64,000 nucleotides of DNA, from positions 1 to 64,000 of the forward strand of contig NZ_BMSX01000020.1 in the NCBI RefSeq assembly GCF_014649375.1. The letters are read 5' to 3'. The stretch's first letter is position 1, and each line of letters begins with the position of its first letter. Source of the DNA: Streptomyces aurantiogriseus (GTDB lineage: Bacteria; Actinomycetota; Actinomycetes; Streptomycetales; Streptomycetaceae). Below, in pieces: positions 53,735 through 62,523 of this stretch. Made by a program: the position numbers and the translations under genes. Below the pieces are notes generated by a model. That model saw only the letters and a list, made by a program, of their open reading frames with translations, was not told the DNA's origin and did not search any database.

Positions 53735-54191
53735 GTATCCACCTGCTCGTCTTACGACGGCGCCGGGCCGTCTCACGTGTTCTGCCGGGGCGTGGAGCCG
53801 TCCGGCGGTTCGGCGACTCCCCTGCCCTCGTATTCATGGACCCTAACGCGCGGGTCCCTTCGGGGAATCCCGGAGAGGTGAGTGTTCGCCGGGGGCGTAG
53901 CGGGTGCCTCCGACGGAGGGGCAGATACGACCCCGTCGGGGCTGCGGGAATCGCTCGGCTGCGGGCCCGTCCGTGGCTGGTCGCTGCCCCACTCTCGGCT
54001 TCACCCGAGCGGGAGGGGCGCCCATGAGCGGGAGGGCCCCATGGGCGGGAGGACCCATCACGGCGGAGCCGCATGCCGACACGGTCCCGCGCCCCTGGGT
54101 GGGTCTGCCCCGGCCCACGACAGAAGGGCCCCGGAGCGCGACACACGCCCCAGGGCCCTCCTGGTTCACATCAGAGGTGACGCGAGGCCGC
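53735..54191. promoter_or_regulatory. clpP1 upstream region / tig downstream region
   Basis: The 457-base gap contains the clpP1 promoter and, close to tig, a short weak hairpin (54125-54131 with 54153-54159) that may end tig transcription. Several GGGAGGG(C)CCC-like words occur. No gene is evident. Confidence 0.5.
53882..53898 (-). promoter_or_regulatory. Candidate ClgR operator
   Basis: GTTCGCCGGGGGCGTA fits the CGC-N5-GCG core with flanking A/T bases reported for actinobacterial ClgR, with one departure from the consensus as I recall it. It lies about 150 bases upstream of clpP1, a known ClgR target in Streptomyces. Confidence 0.5.
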
Positions 54192-55568
54192 TCAGGCCTC
54201 GGGCTTCTCCTCGGAGGTCTCCGCCTCGGCGGCGGCCTCCTCGGTCTCCTCGTCCTCGTCGTCGAGGTCGATGATCTCGCCGTTGGTGTCCTTGACCGTG
54301 GCGGACTCGACGACCAGGGCCAGGGCCTTGCCCCGGGCGACCTCGCCGACCAGCAGCGGGACCTGACCGCCCTCGACGACCGCCTGGGCGAACTGGTCGG
54401 GGGACATGCCGGAGGAGGCGGCGCGGCGCATGAGGTGCTCGGTGAGCTCCTCCTGGTTCACGTTGAGCTTCTCGCGCTTGACCAGCTGGTCGAGGACGAA
54501 CTGGGTCTTGATGCCCTTGACCGCGGCCTCACGGGTCTCGGTCTCGAACTCCTCGGCGGTCTTGCCCTGGATTTCCAGGTACTTGTCGAGGGTCAGACCC
54601 ATCTGGCCGAGCTGGTGGTGCTCCAGGTTGTGCTTGCGGGTGTTGATCTCGTCCTCGAGCAGCTTCTCGGGGACGGGCACCTCGACGAGCTCCAGGAGCT
54701 TCTCCAGGACGCGCTCCTGGGCCTGCGTGGCCTGGTCGTACTGCTTCATGTTCTCGAGGCGCTTGCGGCTGTCGGCCTTCAGCTCCTCGAGGGTGTCGAA
54801 CTCGGAGGCGAGCTGCGCGAAGTCGTCGTCCAGCTCGGGCAGTTCGCGGGCGGCGACCTGGCTGACCTTGACGGTGACCTCGGCCTCCTTGCCGGCCGCG
54901 GAGCCGCCCTTGAGCTCGGAGGTGAAGGTGGCCTCGCCACCGGCCTCCAGACCCTTCACGGCGTCGTCGATGCCCTCGAGGAGCTCGCCGGAGCCGATGG
55001 TGTAGGAGACGCCCTCGGCGACGCCGTCCTCGAGGACCTCGCCGTCGACCTTGGCCTGCAGGTCGACCGTGACGACGTCGCCGTCCTCGGCGGCGCGCTC
55101 GACCGGGGAGGTCGAGGCGAAGCGCTCACGCAGCTGCTCGACGGACTTCTCGACGTCCTCGTCGGTCACCTCGACGGCGTCGACCTCGACCTCGATGGAG
55201 GAGAACTCCTCGGGGAGCTCCAGGGCGGGGCGGACGTCGACCTCGGCGGTGAAGTTCAGCGTCTCGCCGTCCTTCAGCTCGGTGATGTCGACCTCGGGCT
55301 GACCCAGGACGTCGATCTCGGCCTCGTTGACCGCCTCGGTGTAGAACTTCGGCAGCGCGTCGTTGACGGCCTCCTCCAGCACGGCACCACGGCCGAACCG
55401 CTGGTCGATGACCCGGGCGGGGATCTTGCCCTTGCGGAAGCCCTTCACCGTGACCTGCTGGTTGATCTTCTTGTACGCCGCGTCGAGGCTGTCCTTGAGC
55501 TCCTCGAAGGGCACCTCGACAGTGAGCCGAACCCGAGTCGGGTTCAGGGTCTCCACGGCGCTCTTCAC
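54192..55568 (-). CDS. tig: Trigger factor
   Basis: 458 residues from GTG 55568 (V-K-S-A-V-E-T-L), with AAGGAG about seven bases upstream; the longer frame runs back through the tRNA genes and is not real. The ribosome-docking signature is G-F-R-K-G-K-I-P at about 45. The PPIase domain and the long helical arms follow, and the C-terminus is an acidic E/A-rich tail (E-E-T-E-E-A-A-A-E-A). It chaperones nascent chains at the ribosome exit. Confidence 0.94.
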   Translation of the reverse strand: MKSAVETLNPTRVRLTVEVPFEELKDSLDAAYKKINQQVTVKGFRKGKIPARVIDQRFGRGAVLEEAVNDALPKFYTEAVNEAEIDVLGQPEVDITELKDGETLNFTAEVDVRPALELPEEFSSIEVEVDAVEVTDEDVEKSVEQLRERFASTSPVERAAEDGDVVTVDLQAKVDGEVLEDGVAEGVSYTIGSGELLEGIDDAVKGLEAGGEATFTSELKGGSAAGKEAEVTVKVSQVAARELPELDDDFAQLASEFDTLEELKADSRKRLENMKQYDQATQAQERVLEKLLELVEVPVPEKLLEDEINTRKHNLEHHQLGQMGLTLDKYLEIQGKTAEEFETETREAAVKGIKTQFVLDQLVKREKLNVNQEELTEHLMRRAASSGMSPDQFAQAVVEGGQVPLLVGEVARGKALALVVESATVKDTNGEIIDLDDEDEETEEAAAEAETSEEKPEA

Positions 55569-55764
55569 GGTTCGGTCTCCTTGTGGCTGACTTCTTGGTT
55601 TTCGCCGGAGCCAGACAGGTCCGGCGATTCGCCGCCCGGAGGAGTTCGTGGGCCTGAGGAGGCCGGGCACGGACACACGGGCGCGCAGCTTGCATAGTAA
55701 CCGCAGCCACTGAAGGGCCCAAAAGACGATCACCGGCGAGGCGCCGACATGATCGCGCAGGTGG

Positions 55765-55838
55765 TCGGGGTGGCGGGATTTGAACCCACGGCCTTCCGCT
55801 CCCAAAGCGGACGCGCTACCAAGCTGCGCCACACCCCG
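55765..55838 (-). tRNA. tRNA-Pro (anticodon TGG)
   Basis: 74 bases on the minus strand with a 7-bp acceptor stem (CGGGGTG/CACCCCG), a G-T-T-C-A-A-A-T T-loop and the anticodon loop T-T-T-G-G-G-A, giving TGG. The CCA end is not encoded. It reads CCA proline codons and lies between tig and the oppositely oriented tRNA-Gly. Confidence 0.95.
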
Positions 55839-56005
55839 TCTGGTGCGACACGTAGGGTACATGCCCGCAGGCCGCCTGACCGCCGCATTTGCCGAGCCTC
55901 TGGGCGGGCGGCGGCACGCACGGACAACGGGGTGTGCGGGCGAGGGGGCCGACCCGCTACGATGCACTGCAGTGCCGCGGTCATCTGACCTGCGGCACGT
56001 CCTGT

Positions 56006-56076
56006 GCGGGCGTAGCTCAATGGTAGAGCCCCAGTCTTCCAAACTGGCTACGCGGGTTCGATTCCCGTCGCCCGCT
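56006..56076 (+). tRNA. tRNA-Gly (anticodon TCC)
   Basis: 71 bases with acceptor stem GCGGGCG/CGCCCGC, D-loop A-A-T-G-G-T-A, anticodon loop C-T-T-C-C-A-A (TCC) and T-loop T-T-C-G-A-T-T. CCA is not encoded. It decodes GGA and perhaps GGG. Confidence 0.95.
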
Positions 56077-56170
56077 CTGTACGGCCCGGGGCCGGGTGGA
56101 AGGTCAGCCTTCCGTCCGGCCCCTGGTGTTTTCCGGGACGGTGTTCCCCGGGACCGGACCGCTCCGCCTC

Positions 56171-56199
56171 AGAAGCTGTCAGAAGCTGTCAGAAGCTGA
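56171..56199. repeat. Triplicated 10-bp repeat at the end of a small membrane protein gene
   Basis: AGAAGCTGTC occurs at 56171 and 56181 and, ending differently, at 56191. The third unit covers the stop region of the small minus-strand gene, so slippage here could alter its C-terminus. Confidence 0.8.
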
Positions 56200-56383
56200 T
56201 CGAGTTGATCGTTTCCGCGAGGGAGTTGAGGAAGCGGTTGATCGACGGCGCCATGCCGGTCGAGGCGAGGAAGAAGCCGAAGAGGATCGCGACTATGGCG
56301 GGGCCGGCCTTGATCGACCCGCCCCGGATCAGTACGACCAGGACGATCGCCAACAGCAGCACCACTGACAGTGAAATGGCCAC
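56189..56383 (-). CDS. Small two-helix membrane protein
   Basis: 64 residues from GTG 56383. Two hydrophobic segments (V-V-L-L-L-A-I-V-L-V-V-L-I at 7-19 and A-I-V-A-I-L-F-G-F-F-L-A near 30-41) flank a short R-G-G-S-I-K loop, and the rest is an S-I-N-R-F-L amphipathic end. Similar small proteins are conserved in Streptomyces, to my recollection, without a known function. The gene is short but the membrane pattern and conserved-looking G-x-A-P-S-I-N motif support it. Confidence 0.6.
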   Translation of the reverse strand: MAISLSVVLLLAIVLVVLIRGGSIKAGPAIVAILFGFFLASTGMAPSINRFLNSLAETINSISF

Positions 56384-56742
56384 AACTGATCACACCCTCG
56401 GTCGGTCCACTCTCCCGGCCCGGGGGCGCAACCCCGCGCACCCCCGCCAGAGACCATCGTGCCACCAACCCGGCCTCCCTATGCGGCCGGTGACACATCC
56501 TCGACGCCAACTGTCTGTTCCCTGTGACCTCGGAGAGTCCGCGGAACACCGCCGTACGAGAATTCTGGGGCACACTCCGCATACAAATTCACAACTGGCC
56601 CGCAGGTAATTCGAATTGTGGGCACAGGGTCTCCGGCAACACCCCAACAACCGGCGTTATGCACCTTTTAGTCGGGATGAATCGTGACATCCAAGGCATC
56701 GGAAGGGGTCTCAACTTCGGTATTTGGAGGAATGACATCGCG
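56384..56742 (+). promoter_or_regulatory. AT-richer leader before acyltransferase gene
   Basis: A 359-base gene-free gap with low GC in 56560-56740 (GAATTC, TACAAATTC and GGTAATTCG words). It likely holds divergent promoters for the small membrane protein gene and the acyltransferase gene; no clear consensus is seen. Confidence 0.4.
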
Positions 56743-57951
56743 ATGACGAGGAACGTTTTACCAATCGCCACAGACAACGCTAGGGTGCCTCAGATGTTCC
56801 ACGCCGCTTCGTCTCCCGTGCCCAGTCCGCGCTCATCCGAGAGCGAGAAAGATCAGCACCACCAGTCCCCGGACAGACGGTCCAAGCAGCGTGACGCGTT
56901 CTTCGACAACGCCAAGTACATGGCCATCGTGCTGGTGGCCGTCGGACACGCCTGGGAGCCGCTGAAGGGCGACAGCCGGGTGCTCACGGCGGCGTACGTG
57001 CTGGTGTACGCGTTCCACATGCCGGCGTTCATCCTCATCTCCGGCTTCTTCTCCCGCAGTTTCGACGGGAGCCCCGGCAAGCTGAAGCGGCTGGTGACGG
57101 GCATCGTCGTGCCGTACGTCGTCTTCGAGACCGCGTACCCGCTCCTGAAGACGTACGTCGACGGCGCCCCTCAGGACATCAGCCTGCTCGACCCCTACTA
57201 CCTGACCTGGTTCCTGTGCGCGCTGTTCATCTGGCGGCTGACCACCCCCTTCTGGAAGCTGGTCCGGTATCCGCTGCCGCTCGCGCTGGGCATCGCCATG
57301 GCGGCGTCCGCCACCCCGAACATCGGTGGCGACCTGGACCTCCCGCGCGTCCTTCAGTTCCTGCCGTTCTTCGTGCTGGGCCTGAACCTGAAGCCGGAGC
57401 ACTTCCGGCTGGTGCGCCGGCGTTCGGTCCGGATCGCGGCCGTGCCGGTGTTCGCCTTCGCGCTGGCCTTCTCCTGGTGGGCGGTGCCGCGGATGAACAG
57501 CGGATGGCTCTACCACCGCAACTCCGCGCAGGAGCTGGGCGTCCCGTGGTGGGTCGGCCCCGTCATGCAGCTCGCCCTGTTCGGCTGCTCCCTGCTGCTG
57601 ACCGCCTGCTTCCTCTCCTGGGTGCCGGGCCGCACGATGTGGTTCACGACCCTCGGCGCGGGCACGCTCTACGGCTACCTGCTGCACGGCTTGGTGCTCA
57701 AGACCGCCGACTACCGCGGCTGGTTCGATCACCCCGCGCTGCATCGCCCGCTCGGGGAGATCGCCGTCACCGTCGTCGTGGCCGTCGCCGTCACCCTGAT
57801 GTGCACCAAGCCCGTGCGGCAGGCCCTCCGGTTCGTGGTGGAGCCAAGGATGGACTGGGCGTTCAAGCGGGACGCCACCGAACTGGCCCGGGAGCGGGAG
57901 AAGCAGCGGCCGGCGGAGCGCGAGCGCGAGAAGGTCGGCGCCGGCGCCTAG
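56743..57951 (+). CDS. Acyltransferase-3-like integral membrane protein
   Basis: 402 residues from ATG 56743, with GGAGG at 56726-56730; ATG 56794 is an equally possible start. After about 50 disordered residues, D-N-A-K-Y-M-A-I-V-L-V-A-V-G-H and Y-A-F-H-M-P-A-F-I-L-I-S-G-F-F are typical of fucose-4-O-acetylase/acyltransferase-3 proteins. About ten membrane segments follow. The C-terminus is a charged E-R-E-R-E-K tail. Such enzymes add acetyl groups to surface sugars or antibiotics. Its stop TAG shares four bases (CTAG) with the stop of the convergent HD gene. Confidence 0.75.
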   Translation: MTRNVLPIATDNARVPQMFHAASSPVPSPRSSESEKDQHHQSPDRRSKQRDAFFDNAKYMAIVLVAVGHAWEPLKGDSRVLTAAYVLVYAFHMPAFILISGFFSRSFDGSPGKLKRLVTGIVVPYVVFETAYPLLKTYVDGAPQDISLLDPYYLTWFLCALFIWRLTTPFWKLVRYPLPLALGIAMAASATPNIGGDLDLPRVLQFLPFFVLGLNLKPEHFRLVRRRSVRIAAVPVFAFALAFSWWAVPRMNSGWLYHRNSAQELGVPWWVGPVMQLALFGCSLLLTACFLSWVPGRTMWFTTLGAGTLYGYLLHGLVLKTADYRGWFDHPALHRPLGEIAVTVVVAVAVTLMCTKPVRQALRFVVEPRMDWAFKRDATELAREREKQRPAEREREKVGAGA

Positions 57952-58397
57952 TCGTCCGTGTCCGTGAGACCGAGGAGTGCGCGCATTCGGGTGTACTTCT
58001 CGGTCAGCCGGGTGCGGGTGGGTGCGTCGAGGACGGCCAGGCGGGCCGGGTCGGCGTTGTGCGCCAGGTCCGCCTCCTTCACCAGCAGCGCGCCCGGGGT
58101 GGCGAGGACGCGTGCCGCGTACGCCTCCGGAGCCTCCCCCGCCCGCTTGGTGACCGCCAGGACGATGGCCTTCGTACGGTCGCTCAGCGCGGCCTCGCGC
58201 AGCCAGGTCTCGGTGAGGGCGTCGTCCTCGACGGCGTCGTGCAGCCAGGCCGCCGCGATCTGGTCGGCGTCACCGCCCCGGGACCGTACGCCCTCCGCGA
58301 CCGCCCTCAGGTGTTCGGCGTAGGGGCGGCCCGCCTTGTCGGTCTGGTCCGCGTGGGCGGCGCGGGCGAGGGTCTCGACCTCGGTCAGGGTGAGCAT
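57948..58397 (-). CDS. HD-domain hydrolase, small alarmone-hydrolase-like
   Basis: 149 residues. A-H-A-D-Q-T-D-K-A-G-R-P-Y-A-E-H-L is followed by A-A-W-L-H-D-A-V-E-D, the H...HD metal-binding set of RelA/SpoT-like (Mesh1-type) hydrolases. A later H-N-A-D-P-A-R supplies the fourth metal ligand. The length equals a lone HD domain, so it could hydrolyse ppGpp or another nucleotide; the substrate is inferred only. Confidence 0.8.
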   Translation of the reverse strand: MLTLTEVETLARAAHADQTDKAGRPYAEHLRAVAEGVRSRGGDADQIAAAWLHDAVEDDALTETWLREAALSDRTKAIVLAVTKRAGEAPEAYAARVLATPGALLVKEADLAHNADPARLAVLDAPTRTRLTEKYTRMRALLGLTDTDD

Positions 58398-58416
58398 GCG
58401 GCTGCCTCCGTCGGGC

Positions 58417-59601
58417 TCAGCGGACCGGCACCGTCTGGGCCGTGGGGCCCTCGCGGCAGATCAGCAGCAGGGCCCGGTCGTCGTTGACGTCCCTGGCGAC
58501 CGCCTCGATCAGGTGCCAGGCGGCGCCCTGGAAGCCACCGGCGACATAGCGGTCGGCCTCACCGGTGAGTCGGTCGATGCCCTCGACGATGTCGCGGTCG
58601 GAGGTCTCCACCAGGCCGTCGGTGAAGAGCATCAGCACGTCGCCGGCGCGCAGGGATCCCTTCACCGGGTCGAACTGCGCGCCCTCGTACACCCCCAGGA
58701 GCGGGCCCTCCGCGGCCTTCTCCTCCCAGCGGCCGCTGCCCGCGCTGAGCTGGAGGCCCGGCGGGTGCCCGGCGGAGTACAGCTCGTAGTCGCCGGAGTC
58801 CAGGTCGAGGACGAGGTGGATGGAGGTCGCGAAGCCCTCGTCCCAGTCCTGGCGGAGGAGATAGCCGTTGGCGGCGGGCAGGAAGGCGTGCGGAGGGAGG
58901 CTGCCGAGCAGGCCGCCGAAGGCGCCCGACAGCAGCAGGGCGCGGGAACCGGCGTCCATGCCCTTGCCGGAGACGTCCGTGAGGACGACCTCCAGGGTGC
59001 GGCCGCCGTTCGTACGGGCCGCGACAACGAAGTCACCGGAGAACGACTGGCCCCCCGCGGGCCGTAGCGCCATCTCGCGGTGCCAGCCCTGCGGCAGCTT
59101 CGGCAGCTTGCTCTGCACGCGGATGCGTTCGCGCAGGTCGAAGAGCATGGTGCCGCCGCGCCGCCAGGGGACGCCGACCCGGCTGCGGAACTGGGCGATG
59201 AGCAGGCCGAAGAAGCCGCAGGCGGCGACCACCAGGACCACGCCCGGGGTGACCCGCGACGGGCCTTCGGTGTACGGGCCCAGTTGCACCGACTCCACGA
59301 TGAGCGCCGTGGCCGCCGCCGCGTACAGACCGAGCAGGCTCGCCGGGCGCAGCAGCAGGCCGCCGGCGACGATCGGCAGGACCAGGGCGGCCGGTGAGCA
59401 CCACACCGAGTTGGCGAGGGTGGTGGCCGCGATGAGCGGGACGGTGAGCAGCAGGCCGACCAGCGCGATCCAGTCCGAACCGTCGCCGCGGAAGTAGTCC
59501 ACGGCGCTTCTGCGCACGCCGGTGCGGACCCGGTGCATCAGATGCTTCAACCGGGCCGTCAACGTCTCGGCTTCCGAGCGCCGCTGTCGTCCTGCTGCCA
59601 T
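58417..59601 (-). CDS. SpoIIE-type PP2C serine phosphatase, membrane-bound
   Basis: 394 residues from ATG 59601. Four to five hydrophobic helices (residues about 45-140) precede the phosphatase domain, which shows S-G-D-F-V-V-A, L-T-D-V-S-G-K-G-M-D-A, Y-S-A-G-H-P-P-G and L-F-T-D-G-L-V-E-T, the metal-binding motifs of SpoIIE/RsbU enzymes. These dephosphorylate anti-sigma-antagonist proteins, so it is probably a signal-transduction protein that controls a sigma factor. The partner switch is not in this window. Confidence 0.85.
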   Translation of the reverse strand: MAAGRQRRSEAETLTARLKHLMHRVRTGVRRSAVDYFRGDGSDWIALVGLLLTVPLIAATTLANSVWCSPAALVLPIVAGGLLLRPASLLGLYAAAATALIVESVQLGPYTEGPSRVTPGVVLVVAACGFFGLLIAQFRSRVGVPWRRGGTMLFDLRERIRVQSKLPKLPQGWHREMALRPAGGQSFSGDFVVAARTNGGRTLEVVLTDVSGKGMDAGSRALLLSGAFGGLLGSLPPHAFLPAANGYLLRQDWDEGFATSIHLVLDLDSGDYELYSAGHPPGLQLSAGSGRWEEKAAEGPLLGVYEGAQFDPVKGSLRAGDVLMLFTDGLVETSDRDIVEGIDRLTGEADRYVAGGFQGAAWHLIEAVARDVNDDRALLLICREGPTAQTVPVR

Positions 59602-59764
59602 TAGTTCGGGACCCTATCCATCCAACCCACCGCTTGGCACGGGAGGTCCCACTTGTCCCCCGTCCGAGGCTCAACTTCACAGTGAACGGCACGGAAAGCG
59701 CTCGCGCCGCACAGAGGGAGAAATTCCCTGGCTCGTCCCGCATTGGGCTGCTAGGCATGGATCC

Positions 59765-61027
59765 ATGACGACTGAGGCGACAGGCCGCGAGGACTCCCCG
59801 GCGGCCGACCTGCGGGTACTGCGGCCGGAGGACTGGGATCAGTGGTACGACACCCTGCTGCGCGCCTTCGGTGGGGCCGGGGAGTCGGAGGAGGAGCGTG
59901 CGCTGTGGAGGGGACTCACTCTGTGCGAGCGTTCCCTCGGGGCGTGGGACGGGGGCGAGTTGGTGGGGACGGCCGGGGCGTTCGACTTCCGGCTGACGGT
60001 GCCCGGCGGGGCCTCGGTGCCGGCCGCGGGCGTGACGATGGTCGGCGTGGTCGCGACGCATCGGCGACGCGGGGTGCTGACGTCCATGATGCGGCGGCAG
60101 TTGGACGACGTACGGGACTGGGGCGAGCCGCTGGCGGTGCTCACCGCCTCCGAGGCCGCGATCTACGGGCGGTTCGGGTACGGCGCGGCGACCTTCGGGC
60201 TGACCGCCGAGATCGACACCAGCCGGGTGCGGTTGTCCGTCCCGGCCGGCACGGATGACGTACGGCTGCGGTACGCCTCACCCGTCGATCTCCTCGACCT
60301 GTGCGAGGGGTTGTACGCGCGGAAGGTTCCCCTGCGCGCCGGGATGCTGGCGCGGCGGCCCGGATGGGAGCAGCTGGGGGTGCTCGATCCGGAGGGTGAG
60401 CGGGGTGGGGCTTCGCCGCTGCAGTGCGTGATCGCCGAGCGCGGCGGGGAAGTTGTCGGGTATGTGCGGTTCCGGGTCCGGCCGGAGTGGACGGACACCG
60501 GGCACAACGGGCAGGTGGAGTTGCAGGATCTCGTCGCGGTGGACGCGGTGTCGGAGGCCGCGCTGTGGCGGTTTCTGTTCGGGATCGACCTCACCACCTC
60601 GCTGAAGGTGCGGGGGCGGCCGCTCGACGAGGCCTGGCAGTACCTCGTCTCCGACATACGGCGGTGCCTGCTGCGGGTGCGGGACGGGTTGTACGTGCGG
60701 CTGGTGGACGTCGGGGCCGCGCTGGAGGCGCGGACCTATCAGGCCCCGGTGGACGTGGTGTTGGAGGTGGAGGACGCCTTCTGTCCGTGGAACTCGGGGC
60801 GTTGGCGGTTGACGGGGGATGCCAAGGGGGCGAGTTGTGTGCGTACGGAGGACGCGGCTGATCTTGCCTTGTCCGTACGGGAGTTGGGGGCGGCGTACCT
60901 CGGGGGTGTGAGCCTTGCCTCGTTGGCGGCGGCCGGGCGGGTGCGGGAGCTCCGGCAGGGGGCGTTGGGGGAGGCCTCGATGGGGTTCGGGAGCGCGGTG
61001 GCTCCCTGGCTGCCGCACGGGTTCTAG
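59765..61027 (+). CDS. Eis-like multi-domain GNAT acetyltransferase
   Basis: 420 residues from ATG 59765. The N-terminal GNAT domain has V-T-M-V-G-V-V-A-T-H-R-R-R-G-V-L as the acetyl-CoA-binding R/Q-x2-G-x-G/A-like loop and Y-G-R-F-G-Y-G-A, a hallmark of Eis. A second GNAT-like domain and a C-terminal SCP2-like domain (A-D-L-A-L-S-V-R-E-L-G-A-A-Y-L-G-G) with a C-terminal Phe complete the three-domain Eis plan. Known members acetylate aminoglycosides or lysines at several sites; the real substrate here is unknown. Confidence 0.8.
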   Translation: MTTEATGREDSPAADLRVLRPEDWDQWYDTLLRAFGGAGESEEERALWRGLTLCERSLGAWDGGELVGTAGAFDFRLTVPGGASVPAAGVTMVGVVATHRRRGVLTSMMRRQLDDVRDWGEPLAVLTASEAAIYGRFGYGAATFGLTAEIDTSRVRLSVPAGTDDVRLRYASPVDLLDLCEGLYARKVPLRAGMLARRPGWEQLGVLDPEGERGGASPLQCVIAERGGEVVGYVRFRVRPEWTDTGHNGQVELQDLVAVDAVSEAALWRFLFGIDLTTSLKVRGRPLDEAWQYLVSDIRRCLLRVRDGLYVRLVDVGAALEARTYQAPVDVVLEVEDAFCPWNSGRWRLTGDAKGASCVRTEDAADLALSVRELGAAYLGGVSLASLAAAGRVRELRQGALGEASMGFGSAVAPWLPHGF

Positions 61028-61062
61028 GGCCTGTCCGGCCTGCCGGTCCTTGTGGGTCGGCG

Positions 61063-61872
61063 TCACTTCTGCTGGCAGGTGGGGCACCAGAAGAGGTTGC
61101 GGGCGGCGAGGTCGGCGGTGCGGATCTCGTCGCCGCAGAGGTGGCAGGGCTGGTGGGTGCGGCGGTAGACGTAGACCTCGCCGCCGTGGTCGTCGACGCG
61201 GGGTGGGCGGCCCATCGCCTCCGGGGTGTGTTCCGGGCGGACGGTGTCGATGCGGTTGGTGCGGACGCCCTCACGCATGAGGGTGACCAGGTCCGACCAG
61301 ATCTTCTGCCACTCGGCCGGGGTGATGTCCCTGCCCGCGCGGTACGGGTCGATGCCGTGGCGGAAGAGGACCTCCGCGCGGTAGACGTTGCCGACGCCCG
61401 CGATGACCTTCTGGTCCATGAGGAGGGCGGCGATCGTCGTACGGCTGCGGGAGACGCGGTGGTAGGCGGTGTCCGGGTCGGCGTCCTCGCGCAGGGGGTC
61501 GGGGCCGAGGCGGTTGTGTATCGCCTGCTTCTCGGGGTCCGTGATCAGGGCGCAGGTGGTGGGGCCGCGGAGGTCCACGTAGGCGGTGGGGCCCGCGAGG
61601 CGGAGGCGGACGGTGTCGGTGGGCGGGGGTGCGGGGGCGTCGCCGAAGGTGACCTTGCCGAAGAGGCCCAGGTGGATGTGGACCCAGGTGTCGGTGCCGA
61701 AGCCGAGGAAGAGGTGTTTGCCGTGGGCCTCGGTGTGGGTGAGGGGGGTGCCGGTCAGGAGGGCCGCGGCGTCGGAGAACTTGCCCTGGGGGCTGGTCAC
61801 GTGCGTGGCTCGGCCGGTGAAGCGGGCGGCGTAGTCCTGGGCCAGGCGGTGGATGGTGTGACCTTCCGGCAC
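61063..61872 (-). CDS. Fpg/Nei family DNA glycosylase (Nei2-like)
   Basis: 269 residues from GTG 61872, whose product starts V-P-E-G-H-T-I-H-R. After loss of the initiating residue Pro-Glu form the catalytic pair. The helix-two-turn-helix (D-Q-K-V-I-A-G-V-G-N-V-Y) and the C-terminal zinc finger (C-H-L-C...C-P-T-C) are intact. It removes oxidised bases and cuts the abasic site. The V-P-E-G-H start and length fit the actinobacterial Nei2 group. Confidence 0.9.
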   Translation of the reverse strand: MPEGHTIHRLAQDYAARFTGRATHVTSPQGKFSDAAALLTGTPLTHTEAHGKHLFLGFGTDTWVHIHLGLFGKVTFGDAPAPPPTDTVRLRLAGPTAYVDLRGPTTCALITDPEKQAIHNRLGPDPLREDADPDTAYHRVSRSRTTIAALLMDQKVIAGVGNVYRAEVLFRHGIDPYRAGRDITPAEWQKIWSDLVTLMREGVRTNRIDTVRPEHTPEAMGRPPRVDDHGGEVYVYRRTHQPCHLCGDEIRTADLAARNLFWCPTCQQK

Positions 61873-62520
61873 GGTGCCCTTCCTTTCGGTGAACGTCTTC
61901 GCCCACCCGCCCGCCCGACTCGCTCGGCCAAGAGGTGAGCCTCCTTGGGGCTCCGCCCCAGACCCCACGACATCCTGCCCACCCACCCGGCTGGGTGAGT
62001 GAGAAAGCACCCCCTGGGGCTACGCCCCAGACCCCTGCGGGGGCTCCGCCCCCTGCACCCCCGGTGGTTCCCCTCGGCCCGCGCGAAAGCACGGTGCCCC
62101 GGGCTGCTCCGCAGGCCCCCGTGCGGTGCTCCGCCAACCGCTGCAGTCCCGGAGGCACCCGCAAAGGCCGCCCTGGGCGGTGCCCCGGCGGCACCTGCGC
62201 ACGCCCAGCCACTGCGCCGTGCCGGGCCGCACCCACGCCGGGCCCCCTGCAGCCATGCCCGAGCAGCGCCGACACAGGACCACTCCCGCACGTCCGCGCG
62301 CGGCACCGACCACAGGGCACTCCCGCATGCCCGGGCGGCACTCACGCAGGGCCACCCTTCAGCCATGCCGGGCGGCAACCGACCAGACCGCCCCCTCAGC
62401 AGCCCCGGGCAGCACCCGCCCACATCGCCTCAGCACCCCCGGCAGCCCTCACCCAGGCGGCCACCCTCAGCAGCGCCCAAGCAGCAGCTCACCGGCACCG
62501 CCAAGGGCCCCGGTCGTCCC
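61873..62520. repeat. Gene-free GC-rich region with small palindromic and degenerate repeats
   Basis: GGGGCTCCGCCCC-type words occur at about 61950, 62011 and 62040 with one-base changes. From 62090 to 62520, degenerate units with GCCGGGC/GCCCGGGC, CATGCC and GCAC words repeat about ten times. All six frames show only repetitive Arg/Pro/Ala/His codons, so no gene is called. Confidence 0.6.
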
Positions 62521-62523
62521 CGC

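Noticed and set aside
55569..56042. N-terminal extension of trigger factor up to 56042
   Set aside because: The extension runs through tRNA-Pro and tRNA-Gly; the GTG at 55568 with AAGGAG is the proper start.
61873..62520. Possible CRISPR array in the repeated spacer
   Set aside because: Units are degenerate, of unequal length and without constant repeats and unique spacers; no cas genes are nearby.
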